Source of the DNA: Planctomicrobium piriforme
GTDB lineage: Bacteria > Planctomycetota > Planctomycetia > Pirellulales > UBA1268
Length of the DNA stretch: 64,000 nucleotides
Assembly (NCBI GenBank): GCA_945869735.1
Contig: CAMBPQ010000006.1
Span: 1-64,000 of the forward strand
Direction of reading: 5' to 3'
The translations under genes were made by a program, and so were the position numbers. How positions within the stretch are numbered: the stretch's first letter is position 1; every line of letters begins with the position of its first letter. Positions 35,135 through 44,270 of this stretch are shown here, piece after piece. The notes below the pieces were generated by a model, which was given only the letters and a program-made list of their open reading frames with translations, was not told the origin of the DNA and searched no databases.

Positions 35135-36259
35135 ATGTACTACGCACGCTCCACCACCACGGTTCCCTCGAGTGCCCAAAGTGTCGCGACGGCGGCGCTG
35201 CTCTTGGCCTGCGTGGCGGGCTGCGGCGGCCCGGCGGAAACGCTGGTGGTCGCCACCTCTGAAAAGCCGTCCGCAGTAATCGATGCCGCCGCGCTCTGCA
35301 GCCGGATCGACACCGTGCTCGCCCACGCCCGCGACGCCCGCCGGCTCGACGCGGGCGTGCAAGGCGCCTGGCAGGTGGTGCACGGCATCCTCGCCTTCGG
35401 CCCGGAGTTTCCGGTGACCGCGAAGGGAAAGACGACGCCGGCGCTTGCCTATCTCCTCGGCGGCGGCCAACTCACCGGCTGGAAGCTGCGGGCCGGCGAT
35501 CCGGGCGTGATCGCGATCGTCGAGGAGGGCAGCACTCTGGGCCAGGGGCATCCCGACCAGTGGCTCGGCTATCTCTCCCAATGCGGCGTCTCGGCAGGTG
35601 ACGGCGACGCGGTCGAGGGTGGCATCCCGCTCGACACGCCCCTGGTGGTCGGTGGCCGGAGCTACGCGGTCGCCGACCTGCTCACGCAGGCGCAGCACGA
35701 CATTCGTCCGGGCCAGGAAGCCACGTGGACGCTCATGGCCCTCGCAGCCTGGCTCCCTCCCGATGCGGCCTGGACGAGCGGCGACGGGGAGGCCTGGACC
35801 ACTGAGCGGGTGGTGCGAATGGAGGCGGATGCCGACATCACATCGGCGGCCTGCGGCGGAGCCCATCGCCTCTACGGTCTCGCTGCCGCCGTGAACGCCC
35901 AGCGAGTGGCGACCGGAGCGGAGCCGAGCGGGGGCTGGGCCGCGGCGGCGGCCGTGCTCGACGAGTATCTCGACCGCGCGCGGCGGTTCCAGCAGGCCGA
36001 CGGCAGTTTTTCAGTTCACTCCTTCGATAGGCCCGGCACATCGCCTGACGTCTTCGCCCGGCTCGGCGCCACGGGGCATGTTTTCGAGGTCGTGGCTCTC
36101 AGGCTCGACGACGAGCGGCTCTCGGAGCCCTGGGTGACCCGCGCGGCCGAGCGACTGGTGTCTCTGCTCGAACAAACAGCCGACCTCGACGTCGAATGCG
36201 GCGCCCTCTATCACGCTGCCCACGGGCTGGCCATCTACCGCCGTCGCATCTGCCGCTAA
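35135..36259 (+). CDS. Lipoprotein of unknown function
   Basis: A 374-residue protein with a lipoprotein signal ending in LLACVAGCGG, so the cysteine at about residue 30 is lipidated. The mature part is mostly helical, with an internal pattern that resembles the repeat-type alpha-toroid (ADLLTQAQHDIRPGQEATWT, AWLPPDAAWTSGDGEAWT, AVLDEYLDRARRFQQADGSF, GHVFEVVALRLDDERL). This may be related to the terpene-cyclase-like repeats of the 31630 protein, but the likeness is weak. Conserved-looking acidic and Trp residues suggest structure rather than disorder. I do not recognise a named family. The gene is not in an obvious operon; it is divergent from the Zn-protease gene. Confidence 0.72.
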   Translation: MYYARSTTTVPSSAQSVATAALLLACVAGCGGPAETLVVATSEKPSAVIDAAALCSRIDTVLAHARDARRLDAGVQGAWQVVHGILAFGPEFPVTAKGKTTPALAYLLGGGQLTGWKLRAGDPGVIAIVEEGSTLGQGHPDQWLGYLSQCGVSAGDGDAVEGGIPLDTPLVVGGRSYAVADLLTQAQHDIRPGQEATWTLMALAAWLPPDAAWTSGDGEAWTTERVVRMEADADITSAACGGAHRLYGLAAAVNAQRVATGAEPSGGWAAAAAVLDEYLDRARRFQQADGSFSVHSFDRPGTSPDVFARLGATGHVFEVVALRLDDERLSEPWVTRAAERLVSLLEQTADLDVECGALYHAAHGLAIYRRRICR

Positions 36260-36365
36260 GTCATCCGTCTCGGTTTCAGAAAGCGTCACCGCGTTAGCGA
36301 TACAGTTGCCCCGCTCGTGCCGCGGTCCTCACGGCTCACGCTGTTGGTCTTCCTGACGGATACAC

Positions 36366-36476
36366 CCAAGAAGCCCGGAGCGCAAGCGGGTATCCGGGTG
36401 GCGACCGTGACGTCGGTGGGGAGCGGGTTGGGGTGGCAGGGGGATTCCCCGCGCTCGCGCTTGGGGCTCCCTGTGA
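36366..36476. repeat. Inverted pair of REP-like repeats
   Basis: The first arm, about 36366-36405, reads CCCAAGAAGCCCGGAGCGCA and AGCGGGTATCC, the complement of orientation B. The second arm, 36445-36476, reads CCCCGCGCTCGCGCTTGGGG, the complement of orientation A. They fill the gap between the convergent lipoprotein and hisS genes and could act as a bidirectional terminator, which is inference. Confidence 0.7.
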
Positions 36477-36482
36477 CCCGCG

Positions 36483-37817
36483 TCAGCCGTGACGCAGAGC
36501 TTCGAGGGACGAGTGGACCGCGTCGACGAGCACGTGCAGGTCGCCGTGCCAGTCGATCGCCACGCTCTGCTGGGTGGCGAGATTCTTGAACTGCGCCGTG
36601 CCGGCGGCGAACTCTTCGCTGCCGATCACGAGCGCTGCGGCAAAGCCCCGCTTCGCGGCGAGTTTCAACTGCTGCCCGAGCTTCCGCGCCTCGGGGAAGA
36701 ACTCGACCGCCATGCCAGCGGCGCGGAGCGCTGCCGCGATCCGTAGGTAGTCGCCCACGTGACACTCGTCGAAGTGCACGAGAAACACATCGGCGGGAGT
36801 CTCGACGGTCGCCACGCGGCCGAGTTCCTCGAGCCCGGTAAGAAGCCGGTCGATGCCGAGCGACGCGCCCACGCCCGGCAGTGATTGCTTCGTGTACAGC
36901 GCAGCAAGATTGTCATACCGTCCACCGGAGCAGATGCTGCCGAGGGCCGGCAGCTCATCGAGAAAACTCTCCAGCACGATCCCTGTGTAGTAGTCGAGCC
37001 CTCGGGCAATCGAGGGATCGATGGCGATGCGTCCTTCGGCCACGCCGGCGTCTCGCGCCCCCGCGATAATCGTCCGTAGCGCCGCCACGCCCGCCCGCCC
37101 CTGCTCCGCGTCCCCCACAAGTCGTTCGAGTCGCGTGAGCACGTCGCCGGCCGACCCACTGAGGCCCGCCATCTCGAGCAGCGCGGCCACCGCATCAGGC
37201 GCCACGCCGTGGGCGGCCAGTTCAGCGGCGACGGCCTCGGGGGTCACCTTGCCGAGCTTATCGAGGCTCCGCAGGACCGCGGTGGAGCGGTCAGTGAGCC
37301 CCAGCCGACCGAGGATTCCGGCAAGCACGCGGCGGTCGTTGATGCGGATCGTGAACTCCACGCCGATCGCCGTCAGAAGGTCGTGCACAACGAGCACCAT
37401 CTCCAGATCGGCGACGGGGCTCGTGGTGCCGATCGTGTCGAAGTCGCACTGCATAAACTCGCGGTACCGGCCGCGCTGCGTGTTCTCGCCCCGCCAGACG
37501 GCGGCCATGTGATAGCGCTTGAAGGGCAGGCCGAGCTTGTGCATGTGCTGCGCCGCGAACCGCGCGAAGGGCACGGTCAGATCGAACCGCAGCCCCACGT
37601 CACGGCCGCCGTGGTCCTTGAAGCGGTAAAGCTGCTTGTCGGTCTCCTCGCTGCCCTTGCCCGTGAGGATCTCGAGGTATTCAAGCGCCGGCGTGTCGAT
37701 CGGCGCGAAGCCGTACGACCGGTAGACACGACGGGCGATCTCCAGGACCTTCTCGCGGGCGATCGCCTGTGCCGGCAGGTGGTCGCGGAAGCCTTTGAGG
37801 GTACGGGGTTCGATCAC
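36483..37817 (-). CDS. hisS: Histidyl-tRNA synthetase
   Basis: A 444-residue class II synthetase that charges tRNA-His. It opens with IEPRTLKGFRDHLP, then YGFAPIDTPALEYLEIL, class II motif 2 YREFMQCDFDTIG, the histidine-specific peptides RGLDYYTGIVLE and CSGGRYDNLAALYTKQ, and motif 3 GVGASLGIDRLL. The C-terminal anticodon-binding domain begins at VFLVHFDECHVGDYLRIAAA. The GTG at 37817 is the best start by family fit; the upstream frame runs into the neighbouring gene. It follows the YkgJ-type gene by 13 bases on the same strand, so the two are probably co-transcribed. Confidence 0.95.
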   Translation of the reverse strand: MIEPRTLKGFRDHLPAQAIAREKVLEIARRVYRSYGFAPIDTPALEYLEILTGKGSEETDKQLYRFKDHGGRDVGLRFDLTVPFARFAAQHMHKLGLPFKRYHMAAVWRGENTQRGRYREFMQCDFDTIGTTSPVADLEMVLVVHDLLTAIGVEFTIRINDRRVLAGILGRLGLTDRSTAVLRSLDKLGKVTPEAVAAELAAHGVAPDAVAALLEMAGLSGSAGDVLTRLERLVGDAEQGRAGVAALRTIIAGARDAGVAEGRIAIDPSIARGLDYYTGIVLESFLDELPALGSICSGGRYDNLAALYTKQSLPGVGASLGIDRLLTGLEELGRVATVETPADVFLVHFDECHVGDYLRIAAALRAAGMAVEFFPEARKLGQQLKLAAKRGFAAALVIGSEEFAAGTAQFKNLATQQSVAIDWHGDLHVLVDAVHSSLEALRHG

Positions 37818-37830
37818 GTGGTGGTTCCCG

Positions 37831-38322
37831 TCACACGATCGGCAGCAGCGCGGGCTTCGGGCTGCGGATCGACTTTCCCTGGCTCTTCTTCCTACGGCCA
37901 TCACCGACATGCATGCCACCTGGGCCGAGCACGGCGTCCATATATTCCTCGACCTGCTCGCACGTCTCGAAATACTGGTCGTAGACCCAGTCGTCCTCGT
38001 ACTCGCAGTCCTTGGTCGTGTACTCCCGGCAGATTTGCGGCCGCGTCTCGTAGATGCCGCAGCGATGATCGTCCTGCAGGTGCTTGCAGACCGTGTGCAC
38101 GCAGACATACCAGTCGCCGTCTTCGGTGAACACGGTCGCGTGGTCGTGGAGGAGGAACCAGCGGATGTACTCGAACTCCTCGCGGGTCGTCGGCGTTTCC
38201 AGCGGCAGTGCGAAGTAGCGGCAGCATTTTGCCGTGCAGAACTCGCAGAGCACCTTGTCCGCGGGCACGTCGCCCCGCTTGGGTTTGACGGCGAGTTGCG
38301 GGAGCGGAATATCGGCGATCAC
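37831..38322 (-). CDS. YkgJ-family cysteine cluster protein
   Basis: A 163-residue member of the YkgJ/UPF0153 putative zinc- or iron-binding cluster family. The cysteines are arranged as LCEFCTAKCCRYFALPLE, then CVHTVCKHLQDDHRCGIYET and RPQICREY, DCEYEDD. The GTG at 38322 has GGAGG about ten bases before. The C-terminal 40 residues are basic (GDGRRKKSQGKSIRSPKP). It lies 13 bases upstream of hisS. A role in metal binding or in modifying a cofactor is suspected for the family, but not known. Confidence 0.88.
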   Translation of the reverse strand: MIADIPLPQLAVKPKRGDVPADKVLCEFCTAKCCRYFALPLETPTTREEFEYIRWFLLHDHATVFTEDGDWYVCVHTVCKHLQDDHRCGIYETRPQICREYTTKDCEYEDDWVYDQYFETCEQVEEYMDAVLGPGGMHVGDGRRKKSQGKSIRSPKPALLPIV

Positions 38323-38354
38323 GATCGGCGGCCTCCGGGTGCGTTCGGGCCGAT

Positions 38355-38394
38355 ACTATAGCGTGTTTCGGCGGGGATGCCGGCGTCCTATACT
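38355..38394. promoter_or_regulatory. Candidate divergent -10 elements, recJ and ykgJ-hisS
   Basis: In the 111-base divergent gap, TATACT at 38389-38394 reads toward recJ and TATAGT (complement of 38355-38360) reads toward the YkgJ-type gene. No clear -35 boxes are seen, so this is only suggestive. Confidence 0.3.
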
Positions 38395-38433
38395 GGCGGC
38401 TCTGATCCGAGATTCGAGGAAGGGATTCCCACG

Positions 38434-40221
38434 ATGCCCAAGCGGTGGCACATCCGTCCGCACGACCCGGCTGCGGTGGCGGCGCTTGAGCAGTCAACCG
38501 GCGTGTCGAGCATCCTTGCCGGACTGCTCGCGGCCCGCAGCATTACCGATCCCGCCGCCGTGAAGGCGTTTCTCTCGGGCTCGCTCGCCGATCTTCGCGA
38601 CCCCGAGACGCTGCCGGGCGTACCCGAGGCGGCCGACCGCATCCTCGCCGCGGCGCGGGCTGGAAGAAAGATCGTGATCTACGGCGACTACGACGCCGAT
38701 GGCATGTGCGCGACGGCGATCCTGGTCTGCTGCCTGGAGGCGATCGACGCGAAGCCCGTTTGGTATGTGCCAAGCCGGCAGGAGGAGGGCTACGGCCTCA
38801 ACGCCGAGGCTCTGGCGACGCTCGCCACGCAGGGCGCGAGCCTCGTGGTGACAGTCGACTGCGGCATCACTGGCGTCGCCGAGGCGAAAGTCGCCAGGGA
38901 CCTCGGCCTCGAACTGATCATCACCGACCATCACAACTTTGCCGAGGCGTTGCCCGAGGCCGACGTGCTCGTGCATCCGCGGCTCCCCGGCGGCGGCTAC
39001 CCCTTCGGTGGCCTGTGCGGCGCCGGCGTGGCCTTCAAACTCGCCTGGGCGATCGCCACCCGCGCGAGCGGATCGAGCCGGGTCACGCCCCGGCTCCGCG
39101 AAGCGCTTCTCCGCGGCATCGGTCTGGCGGCCTTCGGCACGGTCACCGACGTGATGCCGCTGGTCGACGAGAACCGCCTGTTCGTGAAGCACGGAATCGA
39201 GAACCTCCGCCAGCGTGGCGGTCCAGGGCTGGCCCGCCTCATCGAACTCACCGGCCTGCACGAGCGCTCGCGACTGGAGAGCGAGGACATCGCCTTCAAA
39301 CTCGGCCCTAGGCTCAACGCCGCCGGCCGCATGGCCATGGCCACCCATGGCATCGAACTGCTCGTGACGGATGACCGCACTCGGGCCGCATCGCTCGCCG
39401 ACTACCTCCACGAACTCAACACGCAGCGGGAGACGGAGGAGCGGAGCCTGCAGCTCGCAGCCGCGAAGCAGGCGAAGGAGCAGTTCGATCCCGACGCCGA
39501 CGCCGCGCTCGTGCTCGCCGACCGCGGCTGGCACAAGGGGGTGATCGGCATCGTGGCCGGCCGCTTGGCAGAACGCTGGCATCGGCCAGTGATCATGATC
39601 GCCCGCGACCCGCTGCAGGGTGGTCCGGCGACCGGCAGCGTGCGGAGCGTGCCGGGCTTCGACGTGCTGGCGGCGCTCAAGGCCTGCGCGGGGCACCTCC
39701 TGGGCTGCGGGGGGCACGCCGCAGCGGCAGGACTCCAGATCGACGACGCGAAGATCGACGAGTTCCGTCGGGCATTCGTCGCCGAGGTCGATGCCCGCCT
39801 CCCCGAATCGCTGCGGCGGGCGCAGATCACGATCGACGGCGAGACGTCGCTCGCGGCCTTGACCAGAGACACGGTCGAGCAGTTAGAGAAGCTCGCCCCA
39901 TTCGGCGAGGGCAACCGCCGCCCGGTGCTGTGTGCCTCGGGCGTGACGCTCGCGGAGCCGGCCCGCACCATGGGCCAGTCGGGCCGCCATCTTCAGCTGC
40001 AGCTCCGGCAGCACTCCGCACGCATGCGTGGCGTGGCGTTTGGCGCCGGTGAGTGGCTCCCGCACCTGCCGCTGCCGGGACAACCCTTCCACATCGCGTT
40101 CCGCCCCAAGATCAACGAGTTCCGCGGCCGCCGCACCGCCGAACTCGAGATCATCGACTGGCGGCCCGACGGCATCGACGTATCGAGCGACCTTCCCGAC
40201 CTCGTAGCAACGACCACCTGA
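38434..40221 (+). CDS. recJ: Single-strand-specific exonuclease RecJ
   Basis: A 595-residue 5'-3' single-strand DNA exonuclease used in recombination and mismatch repair. DHH-family motifs are visible: IVIYGDYDADGMCATAIL (motif I), TVDCGITG, LIITDHHNFAEALPEAD (the DHH motif), and a C-terminal DHHA1 domain with LLGCGGHAAAAGLQI. The end of the protein has an OB-like region (MGQSGRHLQLQLRQHSARMR). GAGGAAGGGA precedes the ATG at 38434. The length matches bacterial RecJ. It is divergent from the YkgJ-hisS pair. Confidence 0.95.
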   Translation: MPKRWHIRPHDPAAVAALEQSTGVSSILAGLLAARSITDPAAVKAFLSGSLADLRDPETLPGVPEAADRILAAARAGRKIVIYGDYDADGMCATAILVCCLEAIDAKPVWYVPSRQEEGYGLNAEALATLATQGASLVVTVDCGITGVAEAKVARDLGLELIITDHHNFAEALPEADVLVHPRLPGGGYPFGGLCGAGVAFKLAWAIATRASGSSRVTPRLREALLRGIGLAAFGTVTDVMPLVDENRLFVKHGIENLRQRGGPGLARLIELTGLHERSRLESEDIAFKLGPRLNAAGRMAMATHGIELLVTDDRTRAASLADYLHELNTQRETEERSLQLAAAKQAKEQFDPDADAALVLADRGWHKGVIGIVAGRLAERWHRPVIMIARDPLQGGPATGSVRSVPGFDVLAALKACAGHLLGCGGHAAAAGLQIDDAKIDEFRRAFVAEVDARLPESLRRAQITIDGETSLAALTRDTVEQLEKLAPFGEGNRRPVLCASGVTLAEPARTMGQSGRHLQLQLRQHSARMRGVAFGAGEWLPHLPLPGQPFHIAFRPKINEFRGRRTAELEIIDWRPDGIDVSSDLPDLVATTT

Positions 40222-40230
40222 AGGGTGCCC

Positions 40231-41592
40231 ATGCTGATCTCCTCTCGTTGGCTTGTAGGCCTGATCCTGGTCGCGAGCGCCGTCAGCAGGGGCGATGACT
40301 GGCCGCAGTGGATGGGGCCCCGGCGCGACGGTGTGTGGCGCGAGAGAGGGCTCGTCGCATCGATTCCCGCCAGCGGGCTGCCGGTGAAGTGGCGGGTGCC
40401 CGTCGCCGGCGGCTATTCGGGGCCGGCGGTGGCAGATGGACGCGTGTTCGTCACCGATTACGTCGTCCGCACAGGGGAACTCGACAACAGACCCAACGAT
40501 CGCTCCCTACTGACGGGGAGCGAACGCACCCTCTGCCTCGACGCGGCGACCGGACGACTGCTCTGGAAGCACGAGGCCGACTGCGCCTATTCGATTTCCT
40601 ACGCGTCGGGTCCGCGTTGCACGCCGACGGTGGCCGACGGCCGCGTGTACGTGCTCGGCGCCGAGGGCAACCTGCTCTGCCTGGAGGCCGCGACGGGCAA
40701 GCCGCTGTGGTCGAAAGACTTCAAGCGGGACTATGCGGCCCCGACCCCGATCTGGGGATTCTGTGGACATCCGCTCGTGGAGGGCGAGCTGCTCGTGTGC
40801 CTCGTGGGCGGTCCGGGCAGCGTGGCCGTCGCCTTCGACAGAAAGACGGGCGCAGAGCGCTGGAAGGCACTCTCCGCAAGTGAAAGCGGCTACTGCCCGC
40901 CGACGATGATCGAAAGCGCCGGCGTGCGGCAACTGATGATCTGGGACGCCGACAACCTCAACAGCCTCGACCCGCAGACAGGCCGGCCGTTCTGGACGAA
41001 ACCGCTCAAGCCGATGTATGGGATGTCGATCATGGCGCCGCAGGTCGCCGACACGAAGCGTGGACGCGTGCTCTTCGCCAGCGGTATCGGTCGGGTCGGG
41101 GCGCTCTTTGCGCTGGCCGCCGACGTGCCCGAGGCAAGCATCCTTTGGCGGGGTGAGCCGAAATCGGCCGTCTACTGTGCCAATAGCACACCCTTCATCG
41201 CGGGCGACACGCTCTACGGTTGCGACTGCGACACGGGCATGCTCACGGCGGTCGAACTCGAAACGGGCCGGCGGCTCTGGGAGACCGCGGAGCCAACCAC
41301 GGGCGGCCCGCGCCGAGGAAAGCACGGCACGGCGTTTCTCGTGCGGCAGGCCGAGGCCGTTGCCTCCGACCCGCCCGCCACATCGAGGGTCTGGATCTTC
41401 AGCGAAACGGGCGACCTCATCCTCACGCGGCTTTCTGCGGACAGATACGAAGAACTCGGCCGCATGCATCTGCTCGACCCGACGAACGAGTGCTTCGGCC
41501 GCGAGGTTGTCTGGAGTCACCCTGCGTTCGCGGGAGGATGCGTTTTTGCGAGGAACGACCGGGAACTTGTCTGCGTGCAGGCTACTGAATAG
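40231..41592 (+). CDS. Secreted PQQ-like beta-propeller protein
   Basis: A 453-residue protein with a signal peptide at residues 1-22 (LVGLILVASAVSRGDDWPQW, cut probably near SRG). After it comes the planctomycete-typical start DWPQWMGPRRDGVWRERGL, then PQQ-like repeats: TLCLDAATGRLLWKHEADCA, GNLLCLEAATGKPLWSKDF, AVAFDRKTGAERWKALSA, SLDPQTGRPFWTKPLKPM, AVELETGRRLWETAE. This is the BamB/PQQ-dehydrogenase-like propeller, without the quinone-binding Asp-x-Asp signs of true dehydrogenases. I use ATG at 40231, with AAGGG before it; a GTG six bases earlier is also possible. It follows recJ by nine bases. Probably a periplasmic scaffold or sensor. Confidence 0.85.
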   Translation: MLISSRWLVGLILVASAVSRGDDWPQWMGPRRDGVWRERGLVASIPASGLPVKWRVPVAGGYSGPAVADGRVFVTDYVVRTGELDNRPNDRSLLTGSERTLCLDAATGRLLWKHEADCAYSISYASGPRCTPTVADGRVYVLGAEGNLLCLEAATGKPLWSKDFKRDYAAPTPIWGFCGHPLVEGELLVCLVGGPGSVAVAFDRKTGAERWKALSASESGYCPPTMIESAGVRQLMIWDADNLNSLDPQTGRPFWTKPLKPMYGMSIMAPQVADTKRGRVLFASGIGRVGALFALAADVPEASILWRGEPKSAVYCANSTPFIAGDTLYGCDCDTGMLTAVELETGRRLWETAEPTTGGPRRGKHGTAFLVRQAEAVASDPPATSRVWIFSETGDLILTRLSADRYEELGRMHLLDPTNECFGREVVWSHPAFAGGCVFARNDRELVCVQATE

Positions 41593-41712
41593 GGCATTTC
41601 GGCCCCGGCGGGGGCCGCGGGGAACGGCGTTGTCCCGGGCCGCTGAAGCGTGTATTCTTCTGGTCTCTCCCACGTGCGGGCATCGGCAGCGATGCGTCTC
41701 GCCGCACGAGAT

Positions 41713-41787
41713 CGGGGCGTAGCTCAGCCTGGCTAGAGCGCTACGTTCGGGACGTAGAGGTCGCACGTTCGAATCGTGTCGCCCCGA
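41713..41787 (+). tRNA. tRNA-Pro (anticodon CGG)
   Basis: The acceptor stem CGGGGCG pairs perfectly with CGCCCCG. The anticodon stem CTACG/CGTAG encloses TTCGGGA, so the anticodon is CGG and reads proline CCG. The T arm is GCACG-TTCGAAT-CGTGT. The discriminator is A and the CCA end is not encoded. The D arm carries GCTC/GAGC. The element lies immediately upstream of the accessory region at 41.8-47.1 kb. Confidence 0.95.
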
Positions 41788-42020
41788 CTTGCCTTATCGT
41801 ACGAAACGACACCATCGCAAAGGATGAAGGATAGCCCGGTCAATGGCACTTCCTCAACGGTCTTCCGGCTGATGATCGACTCGTGAGCCTCGGGAGGAGC
41901 GGCCTTGGCGTCCGGAGCGGGTTTCTCAAAACGCCCCGCGGCCGCTTCGGTGGCGTTTTTCTCGCGGCTGCGCAGACCCCGTCCCAGTTCGCAGTTTCCC
42001 GACATGCGTGGGTCGCACCC

Positions 42021-42970
42021 GGCACCGCTCAGAGGCTGTGAATGTCGATCACGGGCAGCTCGTCTATCCGTCGCTTGGAAGAATGCCCGGTCGTCATGGG
42101 CCTGCACGAGCTCGTCCTAGTCGGTGGGCGGGCCACGAGCGGGCGACACCGGCGGCGGTTCGAGTGGTTCGTCGAGGTGTGTGAGAATCTTCCGGATCGG
42201 CCCCGGCTCGCGGACAGGAAGTCCGCAGCAACCGGAGGTTGCCAAGAGTGCGAAGGCCAGGGATGGTTTCGCACTCGGAAAGCAGTCTGAACGCGATCAG
42301 CCGGATGTCACCGCCGCACGCTGGGCACGCAAGCGGAAACTCCTCCCCTACCCGCGCCATGAGCTTGGCCCACGCAATCCGCGACGTGTCGTGCGAGCGG
42401 GGCTTTCGATGCGCGTCACAACAGCCTCCTGTGGCGCGACCGTCGTCCGTATGTCCGCCGGTCGCGGCGTCTTGCCGCTTGCCGACATTCCCGATTGCCA
42501 GCGCCGTGACGGCCCGCCTGAGCTTGTGGTTGGGTGCAAACACCCCGTGGTAGCGATGCCGGTGCTTCCGCGGCGGGGGCACGAGATCGGCGAGCCGGTC
42601 CAAGAACTCAAACGGCGTGAACTCGACAACGCCGTTGGCCCCCGGCCGCGTGGACTTTCGGCCGCGGCCGGGCCCGACCCAGTTGGTGGCTTTGTGTCGG
42701 GGGAGCAGGTAGTGGACTTTGGCGATGCGGCCGTCTGGGCCGCGAGTCACGGAGAGTCGCTCGAGGGCAAAGGATGGCCGGGCGCAGTATCGAAGCAGGT
42801 GTTCCAAGCTCTGAAAATAGCTCGGCACGTCGCGGTCGATGAGTGTGATCCGCACGCTCGCGTCGATGGAAAACCCGCTGTTCTCCCAGGCGAGCATGTC
42901 GGCGGCGGCCGCGGCGTTGAGCAGGCCCGCAAGCCTGAACCACCGGATCACGCGGCAGCGCACCCGCTCG
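42021..42970 (-). mobile_element. Truncated IS91-family transposase
   Basis: The minus-strand frame 42094-43029 encodes the C-terminal part of an IS91-type transposase: VRCRVIRWFRLAGLLNAAAA, DASVRITLIDRDVPSYFQSL, EHLLRYCARPSFALERLSV, NWVGPGRGRKSTRPGANG, PPRKHRHRYHGVFAPNHKL and the zinc-like FPLACPACGGDIRLIAF. The N-terminal half with the first catalytic residues is missing: the similarity starts abruptly at about 42970, where a transporter fragment begins. After LIAF the natural frame is lost; the expected ILTHL-EPLEPPPVSPARGPP tail lies in another frame (42120-42200). A second partial copy of the same end is at 44541-44718. The element is dead. Confidence 0.82.
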
Positions 42971-42973
42971 GAC

Positions 42974-43390
42974 CTGACCGACCTCTTTGGGCCCCGCTTC
43001 GTGGGCGCGATCCACGGCCGGCTGCTCACAGCATGGAGCGTCGCGGGAGTTCTCGGGCCGGTGCTCGTGAACTACGTCAACGAGCAGCAGGTGCGGGCGG
43101 GCGTGCCCCGCAGCGCCGCCTACGACCGAACGATGATCCTGCTGGCGGGCCTGCTGGCGATCGGCTTCGTCTGCAATCTGCTCGTCAGGCCGGTGGAGAT
43201 GGTTTCGACGAAGGCTGCTGGACCGGCCGCTGCCTCTTCATCACCGCCGGCGAGCCAGGCCACGGAGATGATGACTCGTTATGCCGAGCGCGGAATCGGG
43301 TTGCTCGTGAGCCTGTGGCTGCTCGTGGCGGTGCCTCTGGCCTGGGGCCTCTGGACCACACTGCAGCAGGCGTGGGCGCTCTTCGGATAA
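42974..43390 (+). pseudogene. C-terminal remnant of an OFA-type MFS transporter
   Basis: The plus-strand frame reads LTDLFGPRFVGAIHGRLLTA, WSVAGVLGPVLVNYVNEQQ, then AAYDRTMILLAGLLAIGFVC NLLVRPV as further membrane spans, which matches the last third of the oxalate/formate-antiporter (OFA) branch of the MFS. It ends in two more hydrophobic helices (GIGLLVSLWLLVAVPLAWGL). The start is cut off at the junction with the IS91 fragment, so about two thirds of the gene are missing. The family call rests on the GPRFVGAIHGRLLTAWSVAG block. Confidence 0.78.
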
Positions 43391-43401
43391 GAACCTGCCC
43401 G

Positions 43402-43480
43402 ATCGTCGAGAGCCGGTGGCCGGCGACGTTGAGCACGTCGTCGATCCGCCCCATGATCCAGTAGGTGCCGTCGGCGTATC
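43402..43480 (-). pseudogene. Fragment of an acyl-CoA/acetyl-CoA synthetase
   Basis: On the minus strand, YADGTYWIMGRIDDVLNVAG followed by HRLSTIGQV matches the hinge and signature of acetyl-CoA synthetase-type AMP-forming ligases (DGxYWxxGRxDDVxNVxGHRLST). Only about 26 codons survive; frames on both sides have no ligase similarity. The fragment starts 12 bases after the transporter remnant ends. Confidence 0.65.
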
Positions 43481-43647
43481 CTAACGCGCTGGCCAAGCAA
43501 TAACCGCGCCCCGGGCGTCACGACCATTGCACCAGTCGCCCCGTGGCGGCAAGTTTCCAACGTGTCCGAGAGGTAACGTCCCGAGACGCAACTCCTTTCT
43601 GATATTCTCACGGCGACGCACATTCCCTCACAACGGAGTCGACCACC

Positions 43648-44145
43648 ATGGTGCCCTCACAGATCATTACCCGCGGCCTGCTGTCCCTCTCGATCGCTTT
43701 TGCCTGTGGCAGCGTTGCCCTTGCCCAATCCGCCACGGCCGTCACTCCGGCCCGGGAAGCCGCCATCGAAGCGGGCATCAAGGACCTCTCTTCTCAGTGG
43801 TCGACCGCGTATCTGAAGAACGACACCTCGATCCTCGAACGGATCTGGGCCCCTGATTTCGTCTACGTCGAGCCCTCGGGCCACCGCTTCACGAAGGCGG
43901 AGGGGATCGCCTCGCTCAAGTCGGGCGGCGAGCGGCACACCGTCTCGGAGGCCAGTTCGATCGACGTGCGGGTGTATGGCGGCGGCACGGTGGCGGTTGA
44001 CGTCGGCGACTACAAAGAGGCCGGGCAAGACAAGGACGGCAAGCCCTTCGAGCGGGCATCGCGGTTCACGAATGTGTGGGTGCTCAAGGACGGAGCATGG
44101 CGGTGCGTCAGCGGCCACGCGTCGGTGATCCCCACGAAGCCGTGA
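43648..44145 (+). CDS. Secreted DUF4440/SnoaL-like protein
   Basis: A 165-residue protein with a signal peptide (MVPSQIITRGLLSLSIAFAC, cleavage likely after SVALA-Q) and a cone-shaped NTF2-like domain of the DUF4440/SgcJ type: AIEAGIKDLSSQWSTAYLKN at the N-terminus, ILERIWAPDFVYVEPSGHRF, TKAEGIASLKSGG and FTNVWVLKDGAWRCVSGHAS. GGAG precedes the ATG. It is one of the few intact genes in the decayed region. Its substrate is unknown; NTF2-like proteins can be enzymes or ligand binders. Confidence 0.85.
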   Translation: MVPSQIITRGLLSLSIAFACGSVALAQSATAVTPAREAAIEAGIKDLSSQWSTAYLKNDTSILERIWAPDFVYVEPSGHRFTKAEGIASLKSGGERHTVSEASSIDVRVYGGGTVAVDVGDYKEAGQDKDGKPFERASRFTNVWVLKDGAWRCVSGHASVIPTKP

Positions 44146-44270
44146 TTCCGACGGCTGAGGCAGGTGCGCCGCGTACGACCGGGGCCGGCAAAGAGCCAAC
44201 GACCGAGAGATTTGGTTCCGGGCCCTCTGCGATCCTGTGGCGCTCGCAGTCACCCCAATAAGGCGCATCC

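Noticed and set aside
35135-36259. Naming the lipoprotein as an ADP-ribosylation-factor GTPase activator
   Set aside because: Planctomycete proteins of this kind sometimes carry that label, but nothing in the sequence supports it.
41733-42107. Open frame whose product ends in a GDTIRTCDLY-type peptide
   Set aside because: That end is the complement of the tRNA-Pro gene, a known source of false proteins; the upstream part has no family resemblance.
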